64,000 nt of DNA from Parabacteroides distasonis (GTDB taxonomy: Bacteria > Bacteroidota > Bacteroidia > Bacteroidales > Tannerellaceae), in NCBI GenBank assembly GCA_021531775.1, contig JAFBIU010000013.1, positions 1 to 64,000 of the forward strand, read 5' to 3'. Under the pieces are notes generated by a model, which did not search any database, was not told where the DNA came from, and saw nothing but the letters and a program-made list of their open reading frames with translations. Position 1 is the first letter of the stretch; each line of letters opens with the position of its first letter. A program made the translations under genes and the position numbers. Below are positions 7,381 to 16,198 of this stretch, piece by piece.

Positions 7381-8766
7381 ATGAAACATTTACATTGGAA
7401 CCGGTTATGGATCGGACTGGTGAGTCTGATTTGGATGAGCTGTGGAAACCGGACAGCTCAAGTGGAAGAATTGGCCTTGGCTGCCGGAGAAAGTTGGCAG
7501 GCAGCCGGACCCTATGAGAACTTTTGTGTGACGGGTGAGGCTTTGACGGAACAGGATGCCGAAGCGGCCTTGTGGTTTCATACCGATGGGAAGGCTTCGG
7601 GCTATGAGGTGCTGTTTCACGGGGGACCGATTGATGGTACGCGCAAGACGGGTAGCTTGACGGCTGTCCGTAACCTCTACCGCTCGTTGGTGAATGATGG
7701 GGAATGGTTCCGTTTTGAGGTGGCCGTTCGCGGGAAGAACATTGCTGTCCGGATCAACGATACGGATGTGGTGTGCTACACGGAACCGGACCAGCCCTAT
7801 CGGACGGAAGCCTATGCCCAACGGTTGCTGGGAAAGGGACAGGTGTTGCTGAAGGGTATTCGGGGAACGGTTCAGTTCCGGCAGGTGAGCGTGACTCCCT
7901 TGGCTGCCGATGCCGTCAATCCGAACGATACCTTGCCTCCTGTGGACGAGCAGCAGGATGCCATCATCCGTCTGCAACAACAGCTTTTCCCGGTCATTGA
8001 CTATCATGTCCATCTGAAGGGTGGGTTGACCAAAGAGATCGCTCATGCCCAATCCATGAACTATGGCATCAACTATGGGGTAGCTCCCAATGCGGGCGAA
8101 GGGGGTGTCGGTCGTATGCTGGCCAATGATGAGGAGGTATATGCCTATTATGAAGAGGTGAAACCGTTGCCCTTCTTGTGTGGTGTGCAAGGTGAAGGCC
8201 GTAAATGGACTGCTACCTTCTCGCAAGAGGCTTTGGGTATTTTTGACTACCTCTTTACGGATGCCATGACCATTATCGACCACAAGGGGCGCAACTCCCG
8301 CATCTATCGGGCTGAAGAGGTGCATTATGATGGCGTGACCAAGGAGCAGTATATGGATCAAATTGTCGATCAGACAGTCAAGATCCTGACCAACGAACCG
8401 GCCGACATCTTTGCCAACCCGACCTACCTGCCGGAGGATATGCAGGCTGATTATGATACCTACTGGACAGACGAGCGTATCAATCGGGTGTTGGACGTCA
8501 TGCAGCAATACCAGATCGCGTTGGAAATCAATCCCCGGTACCGTATTCCGAGTCTGAAGATCATCCGGATGGCCAAGGAAAGAGGGTTGAAGTTCACCTT
8601 CGGTACGAACAATGTGGATGCCAACTTCGGACGGTTGGAGTATGCAGTTGAAGCGATCCAGCAATGTGGCATTACGGTGGACGACCTGTGGTTCCCCTCC
8701 ATGAGCATCCGTCGGACACGTCCGGTGGTTATCTACAACCATTTCCCGGAACTGGAGAAGAAGTGA
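7381..8766 (+). CDS. Lipoprotein: DUF1080-like domain plus metal-dependent hydrolase-like barrel
   Basis: 461 residues. The signal ends in the lipobox SLIWMSC (Cys about 21). Residues about 30-180 resemble the jelly-roll DUF1080 / 3-keto-disaccharide hydrolase domain (SGYEVLFHGGPIDGTRKTGS, then GEWFRFEVAVRGKNIAVRIN). From about 205 the sequence VIDYHVHLKGG carries the HxH motif of PHP/amidohydrolase barrels, followed by helices ending with FTFGTNNVDANFGRLEYA and a late Asp (VDDLWFPS). Both halves suggest a sugar-modifying hydrolase on the cell surface or in the periplasm, but neither substrate nor mechanism is shown. It is convergent with the TonB receptor gene, with 4 bp between stops. Confidence 0.78.
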   Translation: MKHLHWNRLWIGLVSLIWMSCGNRTAQVEELALAAGESWQAAGPYENFCVTGEALTEQDAEAALWFHTDGKASGYEVLFHGGPIDGTRKTGSLTAVRNLYRSLVNDGEWFRFEVAVRGKNIAVRINDTDVVCYTEPDQPYRTEAYAQRLLGKGQVLLKGIRGTVQFRQVSVTPLAADAVNPNDTLPPVDEQQDAIIRLQQQLFPVIDYHVHLKGGLTKEIAHAQSMNYGINYGVAPNAGEGGVGRMLANDEEVYAYYEEVKPLPFLCGVQGEGRKWTATFSQEALGIFDYLFTDAMTIIDHKGRNSRIYRAEEVHYDGVTKEQYMDQIVDQTVKILTNEPADIFANPTYLPEDMQADYDTYWTDERINRVLDVMQQYQIALEINPRYRIPSLKIIRMAKERGLKFTFGTNNVDANFGRLEYAVEAIQQCGITVDDLWFPSMSIRRTRPVVIYNHFPELEKK

Positions 8767-8770
8767 TCCC

Positions 8771-11185
8771 TTAGAAATCGACAATGATACGTGCGTTGAG
8801 TTGTCGTCCGGTCAAGTAGTTGGGAACAGCAAACTGCCGGTTATAGACATCTGTCACCCAATAATAGGAGCTGACATTCTTGATGTCGAACAGATTAAAC
8901 ACATCGACGCCTAACCAGATGTTCTTCAAGTGACGGAAGAAGGCGCGATCCATGATGGCATCGGTTCCTCCTGCCAATTGGTAGGAGAGACCGATGTCAA
9001 CTCGTTTATAGGCAGGCATTCGAAACCATTTGCCCTCTTCGTAAGTGGAGTGGGGAGCGGTCGTGAGCAATCCGCCCGCCAAGACCCCTTTCAGATTGAG
9101 TTTCATTCGCTTGTAGCCGGGGAAATAGTCTTGGAAGAAGAGGGAGACGTTATATCCCGGGCTGTTGGGCAGGGGCACTTCGGTCGTTTCCCGAATGGTC
9201 TGACGGGCCTTCATCAAGGAGAAGCTGATCCAGGAGTCGGTTCCCGGCACGAACTCCCCGAAGAATTTCACATCCAATCCCATCGCATATCCTTTGGCAC
9301 AATTCTCACCATAGTAGCGCACCTTCACATTGTCGATCGTGTAGGGGTTCAAGTTGTCCAGCTTTTTGTAGTAGAGTTCTGCCGTCAGCTTGAAGTTGCG
9401 GTCCATCGCCCGGAAGGTATAGTCACTTCCCGCAATCACATGGATGGAGCGTTGCGACTTCAGCTCCGGATTGAGTACCGTTATGTCATTCCCTTGGGCA
9501 TCCGTTTCGATCCGACGCAACTCCTTGTAGAAAGGGGACTGGTAATAGAGACCGGCAGCCAACCGGAAGGTCAGATCCTGATCAAAGTTGGGAATGAATC
9601 CGATGGAGGCACGTGGGCTGATGATGAACTCTTGGTTGTAGTCCCAATAACTGCCACGCACACCTCCCACGAGGGTGAAGAGTCCCTGTTCGGTCCGGAA
9701 CTTGAAAGCATCCTGCAGGTAGCCGGAGATGCGTGAACTCTCCAACCGGTTGTCAGCATAGAGGTTGGCAATCACATTGACGGTCGATCCGGTTTGGGGC
9801 AACGAATAACCGGCCGAATCCCGTTTCTCCCATTCGTTGATCTGGTCGTAAATCTTCTCCCGCTGGAAGGTGACACCCCAACGGACCGTATGGTTGTTCA
9901 TCCGGATATTTCCGTAATGACCCACATTCAGAATAGTAGAGTTGAGGCGGTTGCGGGCATGCTCGTGATACTTGGCCAAGTCGAGCGTGATCTCATTGCC
10001 ACCCTCCAGTCCGTCAGCTCCTTGGTCTCCCAAGAGGTATTCGCCTGCAATGTCGTATCCCTCCCGTTCCTGGCTGTTGAAGGCCGAGGCTTGTAATCCC
10101 AATTCGCTATTCTCCGTGGGACGGTATTTGAGGGTCAAGGCTCCGAAGAGTGTTTGGAACTTGTCGCGCTCCTGTCCGTCGAAAAAGACTTTGAACTGTT
10201 GGGCTTGATCGACCGTACCGAAAGAGGTCTCGCGGGTGTGCGGGATGAACTTGTAGTTATTGACGGCCACATTGCCCAAGAGGTTGACCTCCCATTTCGG
10301 AGTGAAGGAGTAGGTCATGTAGCTTTGCAGGTCGATGAAATTGGGTTCATATTCGGCATCGGTATCCATCGAGCCCAAGAGGGAGCGGCCGGTCTTGTAG
10401 CGGAAACCGGTCACTTGCGTGAATTTGCCGATGGAACTGCCCACATAGGCATTGGCTCCCAAAAGGCTACCCGAGACCGATCCTTCAAAGGTCTTGGGCT
10501 TCTTGTAGGTGATGTCCAGAACCGAACTCATCTTGTCGCCATAACGTGCTTCGAATCCTCCGGCGGCAAAGTTGACCGATTCGGTCAGGTCGGGATTGAC
10601 AAAGCTCAACCCCTCCTGCTGTCCGGAGCGGATTAGCAAGGGACGGAATACCTCCAGCCCGTTCACATAAATGATGTTTTCGTCATAACTGCCGCCACGG
10701 ACTGAATATTGCGAGCTCAATTCGTTGTTGGAGGTGACGCCTGCAAAGGTGACTACCAGACTCTCGATACTGCCTCCTGCCGGATCGGGCAGCAATTTGA
10801 TTTGGTCGGTCTCGATACGCTCCATGGTGGAGGTCTGTTTGCGGATAGCTGTGACCGCCACCTCCCCCAATTCCAGGGCAGTATAGTTCATCTGCACGTT
10901 CAGCCGCATGTCGGCTGCCGCCACGGGAATGATGCGTTCGGCCTTGTTGAAGCCTAAGCAGGAGTAGATGAGAGCGACCGAATCGCCCGGAGCAATGGAC
11001 AAGGAATAATACCCCTTTTCATTTGTCATGGCCCCGATCAGGCTGTTCTTGACCCGAATATTGACCAGTTCCAACGGATTGCCATCGGCATCCCGCACAT
11101 AACCGGTTATCTTGATATGCTTCTGGTCCTGTGCAAAAGCAACACTCAGCAAGCAGAGGAATCCTATGAGTAGATGTATCTTCAT
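8771..11185 (-). CDS. TonB-dependent receptor with carboxypeptidase-like N-domain
   Basis: 804 residues. A signal peptide (cleavage after AFAQ) is followed by a CarboxypepD_reg-like beta domain (ITGYVRDADGNPLELVNI, then TNEKGYYSLSI), a plug domain (about 105-220; VRGGSYDENIIYVNGLEVF) and a beta-barrel ending in LNARIIVDF with the terminal aromatic expected for BAM-dependent folding. There is no SusD gene beside it, so it is not a standard glycan SusCD pair; peptides, metals or siderophores are possible cargo. No TAnnTTTG box was found in the 118 bp upstream, which it shares with the divergent aminopeptidase gene. Confidence 0.9.
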   Translation of the reverse strand: MKIHLLIGFLCLLSVAFAQDQKHIKITGYVRDADGNPLELVNIRVKNSLIGAMTNEKGYYSLSIAPGDSVALIYSCLGFNKAERIIPVAAADMRLNVQMNYTALELGEVAVTAIRKQTSTMERIETDQIKLLPDPAGGSIESLVVTFAGVTSNNELSSQYSVRGGSYDENIIYVNGLEVFRPLLIRSGQQEGLSFVNPDLTESVNFAAGGFEARYGDKMSSVLDITYKKPKTFEGSVSGSLLGANAYVGSSIGKFTQVTGFRYKTGRSLLGSMDTDAEYEPNFIDLQSYMTYSFTPKWEVNLLGNVAVNNYKFIPHTRETSFGTVDQAQQFKVFFDGQERDKFQTLFGALTLKYRPTENSELGLQASAFNSQEREGYDIAGEYLLGDQGADGLEGGNEITLDLAKYHEHARNRLNSTILNVGHYGNIRMNNHTVRWGVTFQREKIYDQINEWEKRDSAGYSLPQTGSTVNVIANLYADNRLESSRISGYLQDAFKFRTEQGLFTLVGGVRGSYWDYNQEFIISPRASIGFIPNFDQDLTFRLAAGLYYQSPFYKELRRIETDAQGNDITVLNPELKSQRSIHVIAGSDYTFRAMDRNFKLTAELYYKKLDNLNPYTIDNVKVRYYGENCAKGYAMGLDVKFFGEFVPGTDSWISFSLMKARQTIRETTEVPLPNSPGYNVSLFFQDYFPGYKRMKLNLKGVLAGGLLTTAPHSTYEEGKWFRMPAYKRVDIGLSYQLAGGTDAIMDRAFFRHLKNIWLGVDVFNLFDIKNVSSYYWVTDVYNRQFAVPNYLTGRQLNARIIVDF

Positions 11186-11262
11186 ACGCTTTTTTGATCA
11201 GTCATGATTGTTATAACGTTGAAAAAGCCATTACCGTATATAAAGAGGTAAAAAAAATTGAC

Positions 11263-11270
11263 TAACTTTG
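11263..11270 (+). promoter_or_regulatory. -7 box for the aminopeptidase P operon
   Basis: TAACTTTG, 33 bp before ATG 11304. No clear -33 box. It is the only consensus box found ahead of the gene run 11304-18676. Confidence 0.55.
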
Positions 11271-11303
11271 CCCTTCAGAGTATAGATACAAAATAAATCG
11301 AGT

Positions 11304-13094
11304 ATGATGAAAACGAATATTCCTGAACGCTTGGCCGCATTACGGGAGGCCATGAAACAACAGAAGATCGATGCTTATATCATTCCGACATCGGATCCGC
11401 ACATGAGTGAATATCCGGCTGCTTGCTGGAAATACCGGGAATGGATTTCCGGTTTCACCGGTTCTTTTGGAACGATTGTCGTTACAACCCATAAAGCAGG
11501 CTTATGGACCGACTCGCGCTATTTCCTGCAGGCTGGTATCCAATTGGAGAATACCGGCATTGACCTGTACAAGCTGATGATTGCCGGTACACCTTCTATT
11601 GCCGAGTTCCTGCAGATGGAGGTGCCGGAGGGCGGTACGGTCGGTCTGAATGGCGAGACCTACAGTCTGGCAGATGCCCAGGCCTTGGAAGCCTCTTTGA
11701 AGCGGAAGAACATCCACTTGAATACCCAACTCTCCTTGATCGATCCGATCTGGAAGGATCGTCCGGCCATTCCGGATGCTCCCTTGTTCGAGATGCCGGT
11801 CGAATTGGCCGGTAAGTCGGTACATGAGAAGTTGTCCGACATCTATGAGATCCTGCAACAGGCGGGTGCCGACTGTACAGTCTTGTCTGCCTTGGATGAG
11901 GTGGCTTGGACCTTCAATATCCGGGGTACGGATGTGGCCTACAATCCGGTGGTGATCAGTTATGCTTTCGTGTCGGAACGGGAGAATGTACTTTTCGTCA
12001 ATCCGAAAAAGTTGCCCGAAGAGGTGGCAAAACAGTTGCGCGAAGAGGGTGTGATCTTGGCGGACTATGGCATGTTGCAGACCTATCTGTCGAAATTGCC
12101 GAACAATATTCGTGTCTTGGTGGATAGCAAGCGTACGAATGTGTCGATCTGCAATGCCCTGCCGAAGGGAGCTGTCTTGGTCGAGGGCATTTCACCTGCC
12201 AACCACTTGAAGAGTATCAAGAATCCGACCGAAATCGAAGGTTTCCGTCGGGCGATGGTGAAGGATGGTATTGCCTTGACCAAGTTCTATTATTGGTTGG
12301 AGAAGGCGATGGCTGCCGGTGAGAAGGTGACGGAATTGAGTGCTTCTGCCAAACTGACCAGCTTGCGTGCCGAACAGCCCGGCTATGTGATGGACAGTTT
12401 TGCCAGCATCTCCAGCTACGGCCCTCATGGAGCGATTGTGCACTATTCGCCCACCCCGGAAACGGATGCGGAACTGAAGCCGGACAACCTGTATCTGTTG
12501 GATAGTGGTGGCCAGTATCTGGACGGTACAACCGATATCACCCGTACGATTGCCTTGTGCGAACCGACCGAACAGATGAAGAAGGATTTCACACGGGCCT
12601 TGAAGGGAACCATCAGCATGGCGAAGTGTAAATTCCCGGCTGGTATCCGTGGATGTCTGATTGATGCATTTGCCCGCAAGGCTTTGTGGGATGCCGGCAT
12701 CAACTATTTGCATGGAACCTGTCATGGGGTCGGCCATTGCCTGAATGTGCATGAGGGGCCGCAGAGCATCCGCATGGAGGAGAATCCGGTCATCCTGGAA
12801 GCCGGTATGGTGATGAGTGACGAACCGGCCATGTACCGGACGGGCGAGTATGGTATCCGTACCGAAAACATGATCCTGATTCGGGAAGATAGTGAGACGG
12901 AATATGGCAAGTTCTTGAGCTTCGAGACCTTGACTTTGTGCTACATCGACACCCGTTTGGTGGTGGTGGGCATGTTGTCGGCTCGCGAACGGGCTTGGCT
13001 GAACAAGTTCCATCAGCAGGTTTATGAGAAGTTGAGTCCGCACTTGACGGCAGAAGAGAGTGCATGGTTAAAAGAAAAAACAGCAGAAATCTAA
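11304..13094 (+). CDS. pepP: Xaa-Pro aminopeptidase (M24B, PepP-like)
   Basis: 596 residues, the long three-domain form with two creatinase-like N-domains (about 1-310) and a C-terminal pita-bread M24 catalytic domain. Metal ligands are visible in order: LDSGGQYLDGTTDITRT (two Asp), GVGHCLNVHEGP (His), SDEPAMY (Glu) and GIRTENMILI (Glu). It removes N-terminal residues preceding proline, normally in the cytoplasm; no signal peptide is present. First gene of a same-strand run with gaps of 10, 24 and 29 bp. Confidence 0.93.
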   Translation: MMKTNIPERLAALREAMKQQKIDAYIIPTSDPHMSEYPAACWKYREWISGFTGSFGTIVVTTHKAGLWTDSRYFLQAGIQLENTGIDLYKLMIAGTPSIAEFLQMEVPEGGTVGLNGETYSLADAQALEASLKRKNIHLNTQLSLIDPIWKDRPAIPDAPLFEMPVELAGKSVHEKLSDIYEILQQAGADCTVLSALDEVAWTFNIRGTDVAYNPVVISYAFVSERENVLFVNPKKLPEEVAKQLREEGVILADYGMLQTYLSKLPNNIRVLVDSKRTNVSICNALPKGAVLVEGISPANHLKSIKNPTEIEGFRRAMVKDGIALTKFYYWLEKAMAAGEKVTELSASAKLTSLRAEQPGYVMDSFASISSYGPHGAIVHYSPTPETDAELKPDNLYLLDSGGQYLDGTTDITRTIALCEPTEQMKKDFTRALKGTISMAKCKFPAGIRGCLIDAFARKALWDAGINYLHGTCHGVGHCLNVHEGPQSIRMEENPVILEAGMVMSDEPAMYRTGEYGIRTENMILIREDSETEYGKFLSFETLTLCYIDTRLVVVGMLSARERAWLNKFHQQVYEKLSPHLTAEESAWLKEKTAEI

Positions 13095-13104
13095 TAGAGA
13101 AACG

Positions 13105-13620
13105 ATGGCATTGATAAAATCAGTACGTGGCTTTACACCCAAGATTGGTGAGAACACGTTTTTAGCAGAAAACGCCTCGATCATTGGCGATGTGGAAATT
13201 GGTGAGGGTTGCAGCATTTGGTTTGGAACCGTATTGCGTGGTGACGTCAACTCGATCCGGATCGGAAATGGGGTCAATATACAGGATGGTTCAGTCCTGC
13301 ATACCTTGTATGAGAAATCGACCATTGAGATTGGGGATGATGTCTCCATTGGCCACAATGTGACGATTCATGGGGCCAAGATTTGCAATGGGGCTTTGAT
13401 TGGTATGGGCTCTGTTGTGCTGGATCATGCAGTCATTGGTGAAGGGGCGATTGTAGCGGCCGGTTCGGTGGTGTTGAGCAAGACCATCGTGGAACCGGGC
13501 AGTATTTATGCGGGTGTACCGGCCAAGTTCGTCAAGAAGGTGGATCCGGAACAGGCAAAAGAGATCAATCAGAAGATTGCCCGGAACTATCACATGTATG
13601 CTTCCTGGTATCAAGAATAG
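13105..13620 (+). CDS. Gamma-class carbonic anhydrase family protein
   Basis: 171 residues forming a left-handed beta-helix of hexapeptide repeats (IGDVEIGEGCSIWFGTVLRG, GVNIQDGSVLHT, GDDVSIGHNVTIHG). The three His of the trimeric metal site are at VLHT and IGHNVTIHG, so zinc binding is plausible. C-terminal helix as in YrdA/Cam-like proteins. Ten bp downstream of the aminopeptidase gene and probably cotranscribed. Many family members have no proven carbonic anhydrase activity. Confidence 0.92.
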   Translation: MALIKSVRGFTPKIGENTFLAENASIIGDVEIGEGCSIWFGTVLRGDVNSIRIGNGVNIQDGSVLHTLYEKSTIEIGDDVSIGHNVTIHGAKICNGALIGMGSVVLDHAVIGEGAIVAAGSVVLSKTIVEPGSIYAGVPAKFVKKVDPEQAKEINQKIARNYHMYASWYQE

Positions 13621-13644
13621 TATTCATTCGAAAACACAAATGGT

Positions 13645-14745
13645 ATGAAAAAAACTTTTTTACTTGCAGTTCCGTTGGCAGCCTTCTTGGCTTGTACGGA
13701 ACAGACGCCTCAACCGAAAGAGATTACGTACAACGAGCCTGCCGCTCTGGATCCGCCCACCTATGTGTGCTACAAGGCTCCGGCCTCGATTCGGGTGGAT
13801 GGCAAGTTGGATTCGGATGAGTGGGATGCCGTTCCTTGGACAGACGAGTTTGTGGATATCGAGGGCGACAAACGTCCGAAACCCACTTGGCCGACCCGTG
13901 TGAAGATGGCCTACGATGAAGAGGGTATGTATTTTGCTGCCCAATTGATCGAGCCGCATGTGTGGGCCACCTTGACGGAACATGATTGCGTGATCTATCA
14001 CGACAATGACTTTGAGATTTTCATCGACCCGACGGGTGATACGCACAACTACCTCGAATATGAGGTGAATGCGTTGGGTACCAATTGGGAACTCTATCTC
14101 AGCCGTCCCTATCGGGACAATCCGGTCGTGATGAACAATTTCGAATATATGGGAATGCGCCAGGGCATCTCGGTCGATGGTACCTTGAACAATCCGAAGG
14201 ATACCGACCGCTCGTGGAGTGTGGAGGTCTTCTTCCCGTGGAAGAGCATTTTCGAGGTGGATCGAGGAAAAACCATCCCGGCTGCGGGTGACCAGTTCCG
14301 TGTGAACTTCTCCCGGGTGGAATGGGCCAGTGAAGTGCAGGATGGCAAGTATGTGAAGGTGCCCTTGCCGGGCGAAGAGAAGATTCGGGAGAATAACTGG
14401 GTATGGGCTCCTACGGGTGTGATCAACATTCACATGCCGGAATACTGGGGGTATGTGCAGTTCTCCGATCAGGTGGCTGGCCAAGGGGAGACACTCTTCG
14501 TCCAACAGCCGGCCGAAGCGACCAAGTGGATCTTGCGGAATCTCTACTATCGTCAGTCTCAGTATCGGGAGAAGTTTGGCAGTTACGCAACGACTTTGGC
14601 CGATTTGAGACCGGAAGAAGTTTGTCCGGCGGAACAGGTAGGTCAGTTGAAGATCTATTCAACACCTTCGATGTATGAGATTACGTTGCCTGCTTCGGAT
14701 GGGGCCTTGTGGCATATCCGTCAGGATGGATGGGTCTGGAAGTAA
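13645..14745 (+). CDS. CBM9-like lipoprotein
   Basis: 366 residues. Lipoprotein signal with Cys at about 17 (LAAFLAC). Residues about 45-260 match the carbohydrate-binding family 9-like fold: SIRVDGKLDSDEWDAVPWTD, VKMAYDEEGMYFAAQL, DNDFEIFIDPTGD, and WSVEVFFPWKSIF. The C-terminal hundred residues are uncharacterised (YYRQSQYREKFGSY). Such lipoproteins are usually surface or periplasmic carbohydrate-binding or -processing accessory proteins. It sits 24 bp after the carbonic anhydrase gene, in a peptidase cluster rather than a glycan locus. Confidence 0.85.
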   Translation: MKKTFLLAVPLAAFLACTEQTPQPKEITYNEPAALDPPTYVCYKAPASIRVDGKLDSDEWDAVPWTDEFVDIEGDKRPKPTWPTRVKMAYDEEGMYFAAQLIEPHVWATLTEHDCVIYHDNDFEIFIDPTGDTHNYLEYEVNALGTNWELYLSRPYRDNPVVMNNFEYMGMRQGISVDGTLNNPKDTDRSWSVEVFFPWKSIFEVDRGKTIPAAGDQFRVNFSRVEWASEVQDGKYVKVPLPGEEKIRENNWVWAPTGVINIHMPEYWGYVQFSDQVAGQGETLFVQQPAEATKWILRNLYYRQSQYREKFGSYATTLADLRPEEVCPAEQVGQLKIYSTPSMYEITLPASDGALWHIRQDGWVWK

Positions 14746-14774
14746 AAAGGAATTCATATAATATAGGTAAGCAC

Positions 14775-16181
14775 ATGAAGAAAACAATCTATTCTTTCTG
14801 TACATGGACTGCTCTGGCCTGTGGCTTCTGCTGGACGGCAGAGGCACAACAGGAGGGTGGCATCTCAACAGCCATGTTGGGACAGATCAAACAGGCTTAT
14901 CAGCATACGGCTGCTGATCGGGCCATTCAGAATGCGATCAGCAACAATGACATCAACAAGTTGGCGGTCAATCATGAGAGTCTGAACCAGTTTGATACCC
15001 ATTTTTCGCACAAGGTGGAGAGCAAAGGTATCACGAATCAGAAATCTTCGGGCCGTTGCTGGTTGTTTACCGGTCTGAATGTATTGCGTTCGCAAATGAT
15101 TGCCAAGCATCAGTTGGGCGAGTTTTATCTTTCGCAGAACTACCTCTTCTTCTGGGATCAGTTGGAGAAGGCTAATCTGTTCCTGCAAGGGATCATTGAC
15201 ACGCGCGAGAAGCCGCAAAGCGATCAGATGGTGGAATGGCTGTTCAAGAATCCGATTGGGGATGGTGGCCAGTTTACAGGAGTGTCTGATCTGGTGATGA
15301 AGTATGGTATCGTTCCTGCCGAAGTGATGACAGAAACCTACAGTAGCGAGCATACGAGCCGGATGAGCAATTTGATCGGTTTGAAGCTGAAAGAGTTCGG
15401 CTTGCAGTTACGGGAACAGTCCTCCAAGGGTGCCAAACCGGCTGATCTGTTGAAGAGCAAGACGGCCATGTTGGGCGAGGTGTATCGGATGCTGGTGTTG
15501 AACTTGGGCGAGCCTCCTACGCAATTCACCTGGACACGCAAGGATGCCAAAGGCAATCCAGTGGAGACGAAGGAATATACGCCACAGTCTTTCTATCAGA
15601 CCTTTGTAGGCGAGAATCTCCAGCAGGATTATGTCATGCTGATGAACGACCCGAGTCGTGACTATTATAAGTTGTACGAGATTGATTACGACCGGCATGT
15701 GTATGATGGGGCCAACTGGACCTATGTCAATCTGCCGGTAGAGGATATCAAGCAGATGGGTATTGCCTCGATCAAGGACAGTACGATGCTCTATTTCTCG
15801 TGCGATGTGGGCAAGTTCTTCGATCGCGAGCGAGGTGTGCTGGATGTGAATTATTACGACTATGGTTCGTTGATGGGCACCACCTTCGGTATGGATAAGA
15901 AACAACGGATCCAGACGTTTGCCAGTGGTTCTTCGCATGCCATGACCTTGATGGCGGTCGATTTGGACGCCAATGGTCAGCCGAAGAAATGGATGGTCGA
16001 GAATAGCTGGGGTCCTGGCGCCAACAGTGGTCACCTGATCATGACGGACGAGTGGTTCAATGAATACATGTTCCGTTTGGTGGTCAACAAGAAGTATATT
16101 ACCGACAAGGTGAAGGAGATCTTGAAACAGAAGCCGATTCGGCTGCCGGCTTGGGATCCCATGTTTGCCGAAGAGGATTAA
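14775..16181 (+). CDS. Exported C1B cysteine aminopeptidase (bleomycin hydrolase/PepC-like)
   Basis: 468 residues from ATG 14775, which opens a signal peptide (MKKTIYSFCTWTALACGF...AEAQ); the longer frame has no sense as an N-terminus. Papain-fold catalytic residues: Cys in SSGRCWLFTG (about 95), His in GSSHAMTLM and Asn in VENSWGPG. Sequence order and length fit bleomycin-hydrolase-type aminopeptidases, which are usually cytoplasmic hexamers; a secreted version is typical of Bacteroidota. It probably trims peptides in the periplasm. Its stop overlaps a candidate ATG of priA (TAATG at 16179-16183). Confidence 0.92.
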   Translation: MKKTIYSFCTWTALACGFCWTAEAQQEGGISTAMLGQIKQAYQHTAADRAIQNAISNNDINKLAVNHESLNQFDTHFSHKVESKGITNQKSSGRCWLFTGLNVLRSQMIAKHQLGEFYLSQNYLFFWDQLEKANLFLQGIIDTREKPQSDQMVEWLFKNPIGDGGQFTGVSDLVMKYGIVPAEVMTETYSSEHTSRMSNLIGLKLKEFGLQLREQSSKGAKPADLLKSKTAMLGEVYRMLVLNLGEPPTQFTWTRKDAKGNPVETKEYTPQSFYQTFVGENLQQDYVMLMNDPSRDYYKLYEIDYDRHVYDGANWTYVNLPVEDIKQMGIASIKDSTMLYFSCDVGKFFDRERGVLDVNYYDYGSLMGTTFGMDKKQRIQTFASGSSHAMTLMAVDLDANGQPKKWMVENSWGPGANSGHLIMTDEWFNEYMFRLVVNKKYITDKVKEILKQKPIRLPAWDPMFAEED

Positions 16182-16198
16182 TGGTAATTGGTGAACGG

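Noticed and set aside
7405-8784. Long minus-strand frame (459 codons) opposite the 7381 lipoprotein gene, and similar long antisense frames at 3742-5511, 13660-14505 and 31680-32879
   Set aside because: Shadows caused by codon bias; low-complexity His/Arg/Leu composition and no domains, while the opposite strand carries recognisable families.
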